From contig CANLTN010000015.1 of NCBI GenBank assembly GCA_947494035.1, positions 27,121-91,120 on the forward strand: a stretch of 64,000 bases of DNA. The letters run 5' to 3'. Below are positions 1 to 8,974 of this stretch, piece after piece. This DNA is from Pseudovibrio sp947494035. GTDB lineage: Bacteria; Pseudomonadota; Alphaproteobacteria; Rhizobiales; Stappiaceae. The position numbers and the translations under genes were made by a program. The notes beneath the pieces were generated by a model. It was given only the letters and a program-made list of their open reading frames with translations. It was not told where the DNA came from and did not search any database. The first letter of the stretch is position 1; every line of letters starts with the position of its first letter.

Positions 1-693
1 TGCTTTCAGAGCAGGTCCTACAAAGATAAGAGCTGTTCTGGTGATCTTGGAAGCTTTTGCTTTTTCGCGGATATCTGCCAGAGTTCCGTGAATGAACGCT
101 TCATCCGGCCAGCCAACGCGATAAGCGACGATGACCGGACAGTCTTCACCATAGAGCGGTGCCAGTTTCCGGTAGATTTCGCCAAGGTTTCTGACACTCA
201 GGTGGATTGCCAGAGTGGCACCAGAGCGACCCAGCGTTTCCAGATCCTCACCTTCAGGCATACCAGAGGACTGCATGGAGGTGCGGGTAATGATGATGCT
301 TTGCGCGATTTCCGGAATAGTGAGTTCCGTTTTCAGCGCTGCTGCTGCGGCTGCAAAGGCAGGCACACCGGGGGTGACGTCATAGTCGATGCCCAGCTCA
401 TCCAGACGGCGCATTTGCTCTGCGGTAGCACCGTAGATGGATGGATCGCCGGAATGGACACGAGCGACATCGAGCCCCTTCTCATGGGCCTTGGCGATCT
501 CGTCGATGATCTCCTCGAGTGTCATGGACGCTGTGTCCATGACCAAGGCGTCATCAGGTGCAGCTTCCACGATGGCAGGTGGAACCAGTGAGCCCGCGTA
601 GAGGCAGACTTTGCATGTTTCGATAAGCCGTAGTGCCCGTACTGTAATCAGCTCGGGATCACCCGGCCCTGCTCCAATGAAATGAACCGTCAT
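1..693 (-). CDS. cobM: Precorrin-4 C11-methyltransferase CobM (3' end outside window)
   Basis: SAM-dependent methyltransferase of the corrin ring pathway; it methylates C11 of precorrin-4. I translated the minus strand from the ATG at 693 and 231 codons stay open to the window edge, so the C-terminus is missing. The N-terminus MTVHFIGAGPGDPELITVRA carries the GAGPGDPxL signature of tetrapyrrole methylases. Further in are an HSGDPSIYGA motif and a PGVPAFAA motif, both typical of the CobM/CbiF branch. The start codon overlaps the stop of the upstream cbiG-cobJ gene (ATGA), indicating translational coupling in one cobalamin operon. Confidence 0.95.
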   Translation of the reverse strand, partial: MTVHFIGAGPGDPELITVRALRLIETCKVCLYAGSLVPPAIVEAAPDDALVMDTASMTLEEIIDEIAKAHEKGLDVARVHSGDPSIYGATAEQMRRLDELGIDYDVTPGVPAFAAAAAALKTELTIPEIAQSIIITRTSMQSSGMPEGEDLETLGRSGATLAIHLSVRNLGEIYRKLAPLYGEDCPVIVAYRVGWPDEAFIHGTLADIREKAKASKITRTALIFVGPALKA

Positions 694-2543
694 ACTGCTG
701 TCTCCGTTTCTTTCTCTGGTGCATCGATCCTTTTTGCGTAGCCGCGCGGTGTGTACACAAAGTGCAAGGACTGGCCATTGCCGCCCAGTCGGCTTTGGCT
801 GCAGCCCACAATCACCGTGGTCAGCATGTCGACATCATCGACTTTCAGATCCTTGAGTGTGGTTGTGGTGATAACCTCGTTATCGCGCCCGATGTTTGAG
901 CCGAGGATAACAGGGGTCTCTTCCGGACGGTGCTCCAGTAGTTTCTCACGCGCCCATGCCAGTTGGGTGCGGCGGCGCTTGGAAACCGGGTTGTAGAAGC
1001 CAATTACAAAGTCACCAATTGCTGCACCTTCCAAACGCTGCTGGATCGTCTCCCACGGGGTGAGAAGGTCAGACAGGGAGATTGCGCAGAAGTCGTGGCC
1101 CAGTGGTGCGCCGATGCGGTTGCTGAGAGCAATCATGGCAGAGATTCCAGGGGCAGAAGCTACTTCAACACGGCGGGCTGCGTCGCTAACGCCGCCGTTG
1201 TCCTGTGCGCGGTCAAGCAGTTCAAAAACCAGAGCACCCATGGCGTAGACGCCAGAGTCTCCTGAGCAAACGAGCGCTACTTTGTGGCCCTGCCCTGCCC
1301 TTTCGAGCGCAAAGCGGACGCGCTCTTCTTCTGCACCCAGCGGGAAGGCGTGACGTTGTTTGCCTCTGATGAGTGAAGAAACCAGATCGAGATAGAGGCC
1401 ATAACCGACTACCTCATCGGCTTCAGCCAGCCAGCTGGAGGCTTCTGGTGTGCGCCATGCGTCTTGCCCCGGTCCAATGCCGATTACATGCAAGCGGCCT
1501 CTGGCACGGCCTATATTGCCGTGATTGACCGGCGCTGAGGCTTTTGCGATGGCAACCGTGGCGTTTGCGGTTTTCTGTTTTGGCAGGACCAGCTCACCAG
1601 CTGCACCCACACCTGCCAATGCGGAACCTTCGCTCACGCCATAACAGCCAACTTCTGCAAAAACGACGTCAGATGGGGTTTGCAGGCGCTCTTTGTGTTC
1701 GTTCAGCTCATCGGCGGTGAAAAGGCGGAAAGGTTTGTTGTGGCGGGCAGCAAGTTTGTTCATTGCCACTTCGTCGGCCTTCAGGTCGATGCTGGCAAAA
1801 GCGGCTACTGCGCCGATTGAGATGTTTGCCTGCTCCAGACTTTGTTGCAGAAGGTCATCCAGCTCCTCAAGGGAGCAGCCCCGTGAACATCCAAGGCCGA
1901 CCACGTGGGTTTGCGGGTGAAACACAAGCTTGCCAGAGTGTCCGTCATAGGGCTGTTCTGTTGCAACGATATGCAAGTCCGCCTCATCAGCAAACGGCAG
2001 GCTTGCGGCTTTCAACCAGTCAGCTTGACCGGTGAGCTTTACGGACCCTCCTGCCAGCATATCGGCCATCACAGACTTGGCGTCTGACGGATTGGCGAGC
2101 GTCCAGCCCTCTGGCGGGTCATCCAACGCGACGCCAAAAGCAGTGTCGCCGGCGGTCGTGATTGCCGCATGGCCTTGCAGGGTCTCAGCGATTTTCTGCG
2201 CCAGGGCGTTTGCACCGCGATGGCCACCGAGCAAGGGAACAACGCTGGAACCATCTTCAGAAACCGCGATCACTGGCGGCTCATTGCGCTTTTCGCCCAA
2301 GACGGGTGCAAGCGCGCGAATGAGAATTCCGGCAGCACAGATGCCGATGATCGGGGTTCCGGATTGGAACAGAGAGCGAAGGTGCTCCACTGGCTCAGAG
2401 AAAGAAAGGTTATAGTCGACATTCGGCTTTGAGCCGGGTCGTGCAAAGCCATGGATCAGGCTTTCATCCAGTACTGTTGCGAGCTTTTGGGCTGTCTTCA
2501 AAGCGACCGGGCTGATCACAACGATTGCGGGTGCAACGTCCAT
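690..2543 (-). CDS. cobJ: CbiG-CobJ fusion: cobalt-precorrin-5A hydrolase / precorrin-3B C17-methyltransferase
   Basis: A 617-residue two-enzyme protein. Residues about 1-135 are the CbiG N-domain, with the LLGGHRGAN motif at 104-112. Residues about 212-333 are the CobE-like CbiG C-domain (VVGLGCSRGCS; AEVGCYGVSEGSAL). Residues 350-610 are CobJ/CbiH, with IGIGPG near 354 and VCSGDSGVYAMG. CobJ contracts the ring by C17 methylation. CbiG opens the delta-lactone and releases C20 as acetaldehyde in the anaerobic route, while CobE is the aerobic counterpart of its C-domain only. The start overlaps the end of cobI by 28 bp. Fusion of these modules is known in several proteobacteria; which chemistry the CbiG half performs here is inference. 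Confidence 0.93.
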   Translation of the reverse strand: MDVAPAIVVISPVALKTAQKLATVLDESLIHGFARPGSKPNVDYNLSFSEPVEHLRSLFQSGTPIIGICAAGILIRALAPVLGEKRNEPPVIAVSEDGSSVVPLLGGHRGANALAQKIAETLQGHAAITTAGDTAFGVALDDPPEGWTLANPSDAKSVMADMLAGGSVKLTGQADWLKAASLPFADEADLHIVATEQPYDGHSGKLVFHPQTHVVGLGCSRGCSLEELDDLLQQSLEQANISIGAVAAFASIDLKADEVAMNKLAARHNKPFRLFTADELNEHKERLQTPSDVVFAEVGCYGVSEGSALAGVGAAGELVLPKQKTANATVAIAKASAPVNHGNIGRARGRLHVIGIGPGQDAWRTPEASSWLAEADEVVGYGLYLDLVSSLIRGKQRHAFPLGAEEERVRFALERAGQGHKVALVCSGDSGVYAMGALVFELLDRAQDNGGVSDAARRVEVASAPGISAMIALSNRIGAPLGHDFCAISLSDLLTPWETIQQRLEGAAIGDFVIGFYNPVSKRRRTQLAWAREKLLEHRPEETPVILGSNIGRDNEVITTTTLKDLKVDDVDMLTTVIVGCSQSRLGGNGQSLHFVYTPRGYAKRIDAPEKETETAV

Positions 2544-3238
2544 GCCTCATCTCCCTTATATACGATTATCATTGAAAAGTAGGGTGCCGTTTCATTTGGA
2601 TAGTCAACCAGCGGGGTCACCACCATTTCCGGCAGGGTCGCGCGTTCGACATACCCAGCAGCACCGAGTAATCCGAGTTTTTCCAGCAGGGCTTTCACGC
2701 GGGGCAGATGGCGCCCCACCTTCATGATGACAAAGGCATCAGACTGCTCGATCCGGTGTTGAAGCTGCTCACCCTCCAGCGGACCGGGGATGATCGTCAG
2801 CACGTCATTGCGCGCTGCCAACGGTCTGCCCAGAGCAGCGGCGCAGGCGTTGATGGAGGAGACGCCCGGGACAATCTCGCAGTTAAAGTCACCGCGCAGA
2901 CGCTCATAGAGGTACATGAACGAGCCGTAGAGAAACGGATCGCCCTCACACAGAACGACGACATGCTCTCCGGCTTGCAGCTTCTTCGAGATTGTCTCTG
3001 CTGCCTGATCATAGATTTCCTTTGCCGGGAAGCGCTCGACTTTCATTGGCATTTCAATGGGAATTTCTGTTGTTCCCTCTTGAATGTACTGCGAGGCGAT
3101 TTGCCGGGCGAAACTGGGCACACCTACCGCTGCGGGGTAGGCTATTGTTTTGGCGGAACAAATGAGCCGATGCGCCTTTAACGTCAAAAGCTCAGGGTCG
3201 CCCGGTCCAAGACCAACGCCATAAAGCGTGCCTGTCAT
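2516..3238 (-). CDS. cobI: Precorrin-2 C20-methyltransferase CobI
   Basis: Second SAM methylation of the corrin pathway, at C20 of precorrin-2. The frame is open to 3283, but I choose the ATG at 3238, giving 240 residues (MTGTLYGVGLGPGDPELLTL...). It overlaps the upstream cobL stop as ATGA and puts the GLGPGDPELL motif at its usual place near residue 9. A LCEGDPFLYGSFMYLYERL segment and PGVSSINACAAALG are the family's second and third motifs. Length is normal for CobI/CbiL. The 3' end overlaps the next gene by 28 bp. Confidence 0.94.
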   Translation of the reverse strand: MTGTLYGVGLGPGDPELLTLKAHRLICSAKTIAYPAAVGVPSFARQIASQYIQEGTTEIPIEMPMKVERFPAKEIYDQAAETISKKLQAGEHVVVLCEGDPFLYGSFMYLYERLRGDFNCEIVPGVSSINACAAALGRPLAARNDVLTIIPGPLEGEQLQHRIEQSDAFVIMKVGRHLPRVKALLEKLGLLGAAGYVERATLPEMVVTPLVDYPNETAPYFSMIIVYKGDEAWTLHPQSL

Positions 3239-4461
3239 GATTTTACCAAGCTCCATTGTGTTACCGGCATCATTGGACGCCACCCCGTGAGACCTCCGAT
3301 TGGGTCTGCTCTGGAGATTGCGAGGCGGCTTAGCTCACCACCGTATTTCTTCCAGGCTTGTGCCAGCACCTGTTCTCCTTCCAGCGTTACCGCGTTGGCA
3401 ACCAGACGGCCTCCTGATGGCAGGGCCTCAAAGCAGGTTTTGATTATCTCTGCGGACGTGAGGCCACCACCAACAAAGATCGCATCGGGTTGGGGCAAGT
3501 CATTGAGTGCTTCAGGTGCTTTGCCTTCAACCAGTTGAAGCTGCGGCGTGCCAAGAGCCGCTGCATTGCCACGGATGAACACGTGCCGCTTTTCCAAGGG
3601 TTCAATGGCGATTGCCTTGGTGTTCATGGCGGCTCGCAGCCACTCGATACCAATGGAACCACTGCCTGCACCGATGTCCCAGAGAAGCTGTCCAGGAATA
3701 GGGGCAAGTTTGGCGAGCGTAACTGCGCGCACTTCCTGCTTGGTCATCTTGCCATCATGGCGGAACGCAGAATCCGGCAGGCCGGGTGTGCGGGACAAGA
3801 CTGGCGTATTCGGGATCGGTTTGGCTTCAATTGCGACGGTGTTCAGCTCAGCTGCCTCACCGGTAAACTCTTCGGCTTCGCAGACTGTCGCTTTCTCTTG
3901 TGGGCCACCTAGATGTTCCAGCACGGTCAATGGGCTTGCACCGTATCCTTCATCCGCGAGAAGGTCTGCGATTTCGCCGGGTGCAGCACCGTTTGAGGTG
4001 AGAGCGATGATGCGAGCTCCGGGGTAGAGGAAACCGCGCAAGGTATCCAGCGGGCGACCATGCAGGCTGATTGTTTCAACATGCTGCAACGGCCAGCCCA
4101 AACGGCTTGCGGCTAAAGAGAACGCCGAGAGGTGGGGTATGACCTCAATCTCCTCGGCGCTGAACTGGCGGTGGAGCGTTGCGCCTATGCCAAACCATTG
4201 TGGGTCACCTGTGGCCAGCACAACGGTGTTCTGGCCGCGGTTTGATGCCAGCTCTTCAATGCCTTTTGAAAACGGAGAAGGCCATGCTTTCAGTTCGCAG
4301 TTGATACTGACCGAGCTACCCTGCAGAAGCTCCATATGTCGGGCTCCGCCGTAAATCAGCGAAGCAGCTTGCAGGGTCGTTCTCGCAGTTTCAGACAAGC
4401 CGCTCCAGCCATCTTCACCAATGCCAATGATGGTGAGCCATGGTGCTGTTTGACTGCTCAT
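3235..4461 (-). CDS. cobL: Precorrin-6Y C5,15-methyltransferase (decarboxylating) CobL
   Basis: Bifunctional enzyme (CbiE plus CbiT) that methylates C5 and C15 and decarboxylates the ring-C acetate of precorrin-6Y. I choose the ATG at 4461 (408 aa), overlapping the cobH stop as ATGA; the open frame runs 15 bp further. Residues about 9-200 are the CbiE-type methylase (IIGIGEDGW near 10; ATGDPQWFGIGATL). The C-terminal half is CbiT-like with a class I SAM motif, LLWDIGAGSGSIGIEWLR. Length matches fused CobL proteins. Confidence 0.94.
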   Translation of the reverse strand: MSSQTAPWLTIIGIGEDGWSGLSETARTTLQAASLIYGGARHMELLQGSSVSINCELKAWPSPFSKGIEELASNRGQNTVVLATGDPQWFGIGATLHRQFSAEEIEVIPHLSAFSLAASRLGWPLQHVETISLHGRPLDTLRGFLYPGARIIALTSNGAAPGEIADLLADEGYGASPLTVLEHLGGPQEKATVCEAEEFTGEAAELNTVAIEAKPIPNTPVLSRTPGLPDSAFRHDGKMTKQEVRAVTLAKLAPIPGQLLWDIGAGSGSIGIEWLRAAMNTKAIAIEPLEKRHVFIRGNAAALGTPQLQLVEGKAPEALNDLPQPDAIFVGGGLTSAEIIKTCFEALPSGGRLVANAVTLEGEQVLAQAWKKYGGELSRLAISRADPIGGLTGWRPMMPVTQWSLVKS

Positions 4462-5144
4462 TTGGCTTCCTCCCACACCTTCTCTTCCGGCAGACCTGCG
4501 GCCATGGCGTTGACTGCGGCAGCTGCGATTGCAGAGCCGCCTCTGCGCCCCAGAAGTGTTAGAAACGGAATACCCAGCGAACTTTCTGCCAGCGCCTGCT
4601 TGGATTCAGCTGCACCGACGAAGCCAACGGGGAAACCAAGGATGACGGCAGGCTTGGGTGCTCCGTTTGCCACCATCTCCAGAAGGTGAAACAGCGCGGT
4701 TGGTGCATTGCCAATAGCGACCACGGCACCGTCCAGATGTGGCTTCCAGAGTTCAACGGCTGCAGCAGATCTGGTTGTGCCAAGTTGCTTTGCAAGCTCG
4801 GGCACTTCTGGCTGGTTTAACGTGCAGATAACCTGATTATCCGCAGGCAGGTATTTGCGGATGATGCCGTGGGCAACCATCTCCACATCGGTGAGGACCG
4901 GCGCACCGCTGCGCAGAGCTGAGCCTGCTTTTGCAACAGCATCTGCCGAAAACGCCAAGTCCTGCGGAATGTCGGTCATCCCACAGGAATGGATCAGGCG
5001 AATTGCAACGGGCCGCAGGGTCTCCGGCAGGCTCTCCAGATCAGCCTCGCTCCGTACGATCGAAAAGGACTGCCGATAGATTTCGGCAGGGTCCTTAATG
5101 TACTCGTAAGGTGCCAGAACCTCTTCATTCATGTTCCGACCCAT
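4458..5144 (-). CDS. cobH: Precorrin-8X methylmutase CobH
   Basis: Moves the methyl group from C11 to C12, turning precorrin-8X into hydrogenobyrinate. At 228 aa it has the usual length. Motifs visible are RLIHSCGMTDIPQDLAFS, containing the catalytic His region, and PAVILGFPVGFVGAAESKQAL near the C-terminus. The start is uncertain: the ATG at 5144 has a distant AAGGA, while an in-frame ATG at 5132 (MNEEVLAPYEY) is equally plausible. It lies 2 bp downstream of cbiX and is coupled to cobL by a 4-bp overlap. Confidence 0.94.
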   Translation of the reverse strand: MGRNMNEEVLAPYEYIKDPAEIYRQSFSIVRSEADLESLPETLRPVAIRLIHSCGMTDIPQDLAFSADAVAKAGSALRSGAPVLTDVEMVAHGIIRKYLPADNQVICTLNQPEVPELAKQLGTTRSAAAVELWKPHLDGAVVAIGNAPTALFHLLEMVANGAPKPAVILGFPVGFVGAAESKQALAESSLGIPFLTLLGRRGGSAIAAAAVNAMAAGLPEEKVWEEAK

Positions 5145-5146
5145 TC

Positions 5147-6268
5147 TCAGGCACTATCCTTCAGCATGGACTTGGGTCCAAGCGGGTGGTCTGCATGCGG
5201 ATACGGGTGATGATGGTGATCATGCCCGTGGTCATCGCCATGATGATGGTGATGTCCGTGTCCATGACTGTGGTCGTGTGAGTGACCATGTGAGTGACCA
5301 TGTGAGTGATCGTGGGCGTCGGCCCCTTTGCTGTCGCACTCACCTGTACAGGTTACATCACACAGTTTGCACTCGGCCTCGTCGCCCAAGCCTTCCACGT
5401 GGTGGTGGTGACTTTCCTGTGGCAGGCCGATTTCGGCTTCAAACCCAAGAACCTGCTCTCTGTACTTGCAGAGCTGGCAGTTCATGTTGTTTGACCCTTC
5501 AAGGATCTCTGTGACACGCTCTATCATGGTGTCGATGACCTTTGGATGGTCATTGAGATAGCCAGCTTTGATGAACTCCACATCCGGATGGCGCGCGGCA
5601 ACTTCATCGGTGAAGTTGTAGATGCGCTGGACCAAAACGCCGGTGAACAGGAAGTACGGGAAGACGATGATCCGCTTGTATCCGAGCTTGACCGCATGCT
5701 CCAAACCCGGTTCCACGAGCGGGAACGTCACGCCGGAATAGCAGGTCTCCGCCCAGCCAAAGCCAAAGCCTTCCCAAAGCATACGGGTGATTTTCGCAAC
5801 GTTGGAGTTAGCATCCGGATCTGACGCACCACGGCCCACGACCATGAGCAGGGTTTCTTCCGGTTTGACATCACCGCCAGCAGCGTCGATGGCTTCCTGA
5901 ATGCGCGCACCTGCGGCTTGCACCATGCGGGTATCAACGGCAAGTTCGCGGCCATACTCGATAGACACTTCTGGGTGCTTGACCTGATAGGTGTTCAGCA
6001 CGGACGGAATATCGTTCTTCGCGTGGCCGGCTGCGAACAGCATACCCGGTACCGCAAGAATACGTGTGCAGCCTTGCTCGCGCAGGTTATCCAGACCGGA
6101 GTGGATGACCGGATTTGCGAACTCAAGGTAGCCGTAGTCCACGGGCAGATCCGGGAACCTTTCACGAATGCCTTCTGCAAGGCGGGCAAATTCGCCAACT
6201 GCACCTTTGTTTCGGCTGCCGTGACCACAGATCATGACGCCGAGTTTTTCTTCTGTTTTTTTTGTCAT
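5147..6268 (-). CDS. cbiX: Sirohydrochlorin cobaltochelatase CbiX with His-rich C-terminal tail
   Basis: Long-form CbiX of 373 aa, which inserts a metal (Co2+ in the cobalamin context) into sirohydrochlorin. The N-terminal half has the GHGSR motif near residue 15 and AAGHAKNDIP near 79. The second half is a repeat of the CbiX fold. Around residue 260 there is MNCQLCKYREQ, the CxxC context associated with a [4Fe-4S] centre in long CbiX. A second Cys cluster (CKLCDVTCTGEC) follows, and the last about 65 residues are extremely His/Asp/Gly rich, suggesting a metal store or delivery tail. It couples to the upstream membrane gene by a 1-bp TAATG overlap. Confidence 0.92.
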   Translation of the reverse strand: MTKKTEEKLGVMICGHGSRNKGAVGEFARLAEGIRERFPDLPVDYGYLEFANPVIHSGLDNLREQGCTRILAVPGMLFAAGHAKNDIPSVLNTYQVKHPEVSIEYGRELAVDTRMVQAAGARIQEAIDAAGGDVKPEETLLMVVGRGASDPDANSNVAKITRMLWEGFGFGWAETCYSGVTFPLVEPGLEHAVKLGYKRIIVFPYFLFTGVLVQRIYNFTDEVAARHPDVEFIKAGYLNDHPKVIDTMIERVTEILEGSNNMNCQLCKYREQVLGFEAEIGLPQESHHHHVEGLGDEAECKLCDVTCTGECDSKGADAHDHSHGHSHGHSHDHSHGHGHHHHHGDDHGHDHHHHPYPHADHPLGPKSMLKDSA

Positions 6269-6531
6269 TATGCTGGCTCTGCTTCTGCGTTTCCTGAGGC
6301 CGGAGTACCATCACTCGCGGCGTTTTCCGGTGTGCTCTCGTCAGCAGTTTCGGATCGTTTTCTTGCTTTCGCGGCCAGGCCAGCGATAACCGCAGCGCCG
6401 GCGATGGCTGCTACGCCAATCCAGTGGCTGTGGCCAGCCAGCTCACCCAGATGACCGGCATGAGCAAAGGCAGCGGACGAGGAAAGACCCATCACGCCTG
6501 CCAGAAGTACGGGCTTCAAAAAATAAGACAT
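6268..6531 (-). CDS. Small His-containing membrane protein of the cobalamin operon (DUF6732-like)
   Basis: 87 residues. Residues 1-23 form a signal peptide or signal anchor ending SSAAFAHAGHLGE. Next come several His residues (HAGHLGELAGHSHW), a second hydrophobic segment (residues 38-53) and an acidic, Ala-rich tail. I recall similar proteins, named DUF6732, beside cobalamin genes, but the function is not established. The His cluster just outside the first segment and the 1-bp overlap with cbiX suggest a role in cobalt handling; this is inference. The start at 6531 has GGAGAT nine bases upstream. It is the first gene of the operon as seen here. Confidence 0.7.
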   Translation of the reverse strand: MSYFLKPVLLAGVMGLSSSAAFAHAGHLGELAGHSHWIGVAAIAGAAVIAGLAAKARKRSETADESTPENAASDGTPASGNAEAEPA

Positions 6532-6961
6532 ATTCTATCTCCAACATGCAGCCATGCCCCTTGCCAAGGACAAAGGAGGGACATTCGCTGTCATTTAAGG
6601 AGACGTCGCAAAGACAATAGATTGACCGACGAAACAGAACATCAGCCGCACACCAAAGGCACGCAGCTTTACACATTATTTCGCCAGACAGCTTCGATTC
6701 TGGTCCCCGATGTGGGTCAACCGCCCCCGAAATCCATTTCAGTCCGTCACGGGACGCCGTCCATAGTTTTACGGTTTGCAAGCTAGATGGCACCTATGGA
6801 GATAGCAAGACGATAATTTGCGCAAATGGTCGATACCAGAGGTTTTCTTAGGTGAAAAAAGGGAGAGTTTGATCGAAATGTTTGACTTAGGCGTGCATCT
6901 GTCATTGCTATTGTAGTTGGGCCTCAGCCTGTATCAGAGGTCATTTTGTGGAGAATGCGTT
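6532..6961. other. 430-bp divergent intergenic region upstream of the cob operon
   Basis: No gene is supported here. It separates the minus-strand cobalamin operon from the plus-strand ACT gene, so it must hold both promoters. I looked on the minus strand for the cobalamin riboswitch B12-box core and did not recognise it, although such a switch would be expected for these genes. A GGAG-type ribosome site for the ACT gene lies at about 6950. Confidence 0.6.
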
Positions 6962-7495
6962 ATGAAAAAAGAGCTTGTGCTCACCGTCGTTGCCGATGAC
7001 CGTCCGGGTCTGGTTGGCGATATCTCCAAGGTTGTTGCTGATCACAAAGCAAACTGGATAGATAGTTCTCTCTCGCGTCTGGGTGGCCAGTTCGCGGGGA
7101 TTGTTCGTGTGCACGTTGAAACAACACGCGCCGAAGACCTTTCGACAGCTCTCACCAAACTCGATTCCATCGGGCTGACCATTGGCATTCATGAACTCGA
7201 CACAGGTGAGGCTCCTGCAGGGGCGCTTGCGCTTCTTCATATTCTTGGACAAGACCAGCCGGGTATGATCTCGCGCGTCTCCAGCGTGCTGGCTGATCTT
7301 CATGTGAGCATTGAGACACTGGAATCACTGGTTGAACCGGGTTCCATGAGCGGTGATCTGATGTTCCGCGCCAATGCCCGTATTGTTATTCCGCCGCATA
7401 TGTCACCGGCGGACGTCTCTGAGGCTCTGGAAGCGATTGCTACGGACCTGATGATTGATGTTGAACTGAATGAGGCAGCAATCGTTGAAGACTGA
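6962..7495 (+). CDS. ACT-domain protein, GcvR-like
   Basis: 177-residue protein made of two ACT domains. The first starts MKKELVLTVVADDRPGLVGD (residues 1-80). The second contains LLHILGQDQPGMISRVSSVL (residues about 90-170). The pair resembles the glycine cleavage repressor-type family GcvR, which senses glycine or other amino acids, but no DNA-binding domain is present, so the partner is unknown. The frame is open from 6917; I choose 6962 because GGAG sits about ten bases upstream and the ACT core begins right after it. It appears monocistronic. Confidence 0.8.
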   Translation: MKKELVLTVVADDRPGLVGDISKVVADHKANWIDSSLSRLGGQFAGIVRVHVETTRAEDLSTALTKLDSIGLTIGIHELDTGEAPAGALALLHILGQDQPGMISRVSSVLADLHVSIETLESLVEPGSMSGDLMFRANARIVIPPHMSPADVSEALEAIATDLMIDVELNEAAIVED

Positions 7496-7614
7496 TCTCA
7501 TTGGCGCATCACGTTGTGCTCAGATCTATCCCGGGTATTTCTGTATTTTCCCTCGATCCCTCTGGGGATCTGAGTTAGGTATGACTGTTTGATACAATTC
7601 CTAGGGAAGACCTG

Positions 7615-8940
7615 ATGCAAGAAACTGTTCGGAAGATTACAGCGCTTCGCGGCCATGTATTCCAATTTAGCGGCGATCCGTTCTGTGATCATCCGGCAGA
7701 GGCTCTGACAGACTGGCCTGACGGGCTGGTCGTCACAGAAGACGGTAAGATCACTGCGGTAGGTGATGCGAGCGAGCTGCTGGCGACGTTGCCTGAGCAT
7801 GCTGTTATTCATGATCATCGCGGTAAGTTTATTCTTCCGGGCTTTGTTGACTGTCACGTCCACTACCCTCAGACAGAGGTTATCGCCTCTTATGGTGCGC
7901 AGCTTATTGAATGGCTGAATACCTACACCTTCCCCGCTGAAGCCAAATTTGGCGATCTGGACTACGCACGCCGCGCTGCTGATGTTTACCTTCAGCAGAG
8001 CTTTGCAAATGGCATTACGAGCGCCTCGGTCTACTGCACCATCCACCCTGAATCCGTTGATGCTTTGTTTGAGCAGGCGTCCCGCTACAATATGCGGATT
8101 GCCGCCGGTAAAGTGATGATGGATCGCAATGCGCCAGCCAACCTGCTGGATACGCCGCAAACCGGTTATGACCAGTCCAAGGCGTTGCTGGAGAAATGGC
8201 ATGGTCGGGGCCGTGCGCTTTACTCCATTACCCCGCGCTTTGCTCCCACTTCCACACCGGAACAAATGGAAGCAACGGGTGCACTTTGGAAAGAGCACCC
8301 GGAGGCTTTGCTGCAAACGCATACTTCGGAGAACCGGCAGGAGTTGGAGTGGGTTGGTGAACTTTATCCTGAGCATCCTGATTATGTCGGCGTCTACGAG
8401 CATTATGGGTTGTTAGGTAAAGGCTGTGTGCTCGGCCACGGTATCTATCTGAATGACCGCGAAAAAGCCCTTCTTCATGAGACCGGGACTTCTATTGCCC
8501 ACTGCCCGACCTCGAACACCTTTATCGGGTCTGGCCTGTTTGATGTGAGAGGCGCGCATTTTACCCACCAGCCAATCCGGGTCGGGCTGGCGACCGATGT
8601 GGGGGGCGGCTCAAGTTTTTCCATGCTGACCACCATGCGAACAGCCTATGAGGTCGCGCAATTGCAAGGCTATTCGCTGCATCCGGTTCAGGCTTATTAT
8701 CTGGCAACAGTCGGTTCCGCAAAGTCACTCTATCAGGACGACCGGATCGGCAACATCAAGGTTGGTATGGAGGCGGACTTTGCTGTGATTGATCCGCTCT
8801 CGACACCGCTTATTCGTCATCGGATGGCCTATGCCAATAACGTGATCGAGCAACTATTTATTCAGATGATCCTTGGAGATGACCGAGCGATTGCAGCGAC
8901 CTATGTGGATGGTAAGCGGGTTTATTCGCAAGTCAACTAA
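7615..8940 (+). CDS. guaD: Guanine deaminase
   Basis: Zinc amidohydrolase converting guanine to xanthine and ammonia in purine catabolism. 441 aa, standard length. Landmarks are PGFVDCHVHYPQTEV (metal-binding HxH), the family-specific IEWLNTYTFPAE segment, HTSENRQELEWV, GHGIYLND (metal His) and ATDVGGGSSFSM (metal Asp). The ATG at 7615 has AGGGAAG upstream. It may feed the xanthine/urate route whose later steps lie at 53382-56216, about 45 kb away. Confidence 0.95.
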   Translation: MQETVRKITALRGHVFQFSGDPFCDHPAEALTDWPDGLVVTEDGKITAVGDASELLATLPEHAVIHDHRGKFILPGFVDCHVHYPQTEVIASYGAQLIEWLNTYTFPAEAKFGDLDYARRAADVYLQQSFANGITSASVYCTIHPESVDALFEQASRYNMRIAAGKVMMDRNAPANLLDTPQTGYDQSKALLEKWHGRGRALYSITPRFAPTSTPEQMEATGALWKEHPEALLQTHTSENRQELEWVGELYPEHPDYVGVYEHYGLLGKGCVLGHGIYLNDREKALLHETGTSIAHCPTSNTFIGSGLFDVRGAHFTHQPIRVGLATDVGGGSSFSMLTTMRTAYEVAQLQGYSLHPVQAYYLATVGSAKSLYQDDRIGNIKVGMEADFAVIDPLSTPLIRHRMAYANNVIEQLFIQMILGDDRAIAATYVDGKRVYSQVN

Positions 8941-8952
8941 GCGATGAAACAG

Positions 8953-8974
8953 AGGCTGACCGTGTGGTCAGCCT
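8953..8974. terminator. Hairpin between convergent guaD and MFS gene
   Basis: Perfect 9-bp inverted repeat AGGCTGACC/GGTCAGCCT with a GTGT loop, between the ends of convergent genes. It lacks a clear T-run on either side, so it is a possible bidirectional terminator or 3'-end stabilising hairpin. It overlaps the last codons of the MFS gene. Confidence 0.5.

Noticed and set aside
88..591. 167-residue plus-strand open frame over cobM
   Set aside because: Antisense shadow of a clearly recognised gene, with no motif of its own.
6532..6961. Cobalamin riboswitch upstream of the cob operon
   Set aside because: Expected from context, but I did not find the B12-box core or the other conserved pieces on the minus strand.
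7498..8403. 301-residue minus-strand open frame over guaD
   Set aside because: Guanine deaminase on the plus strand has all metal motifs; the antisense frame has none.
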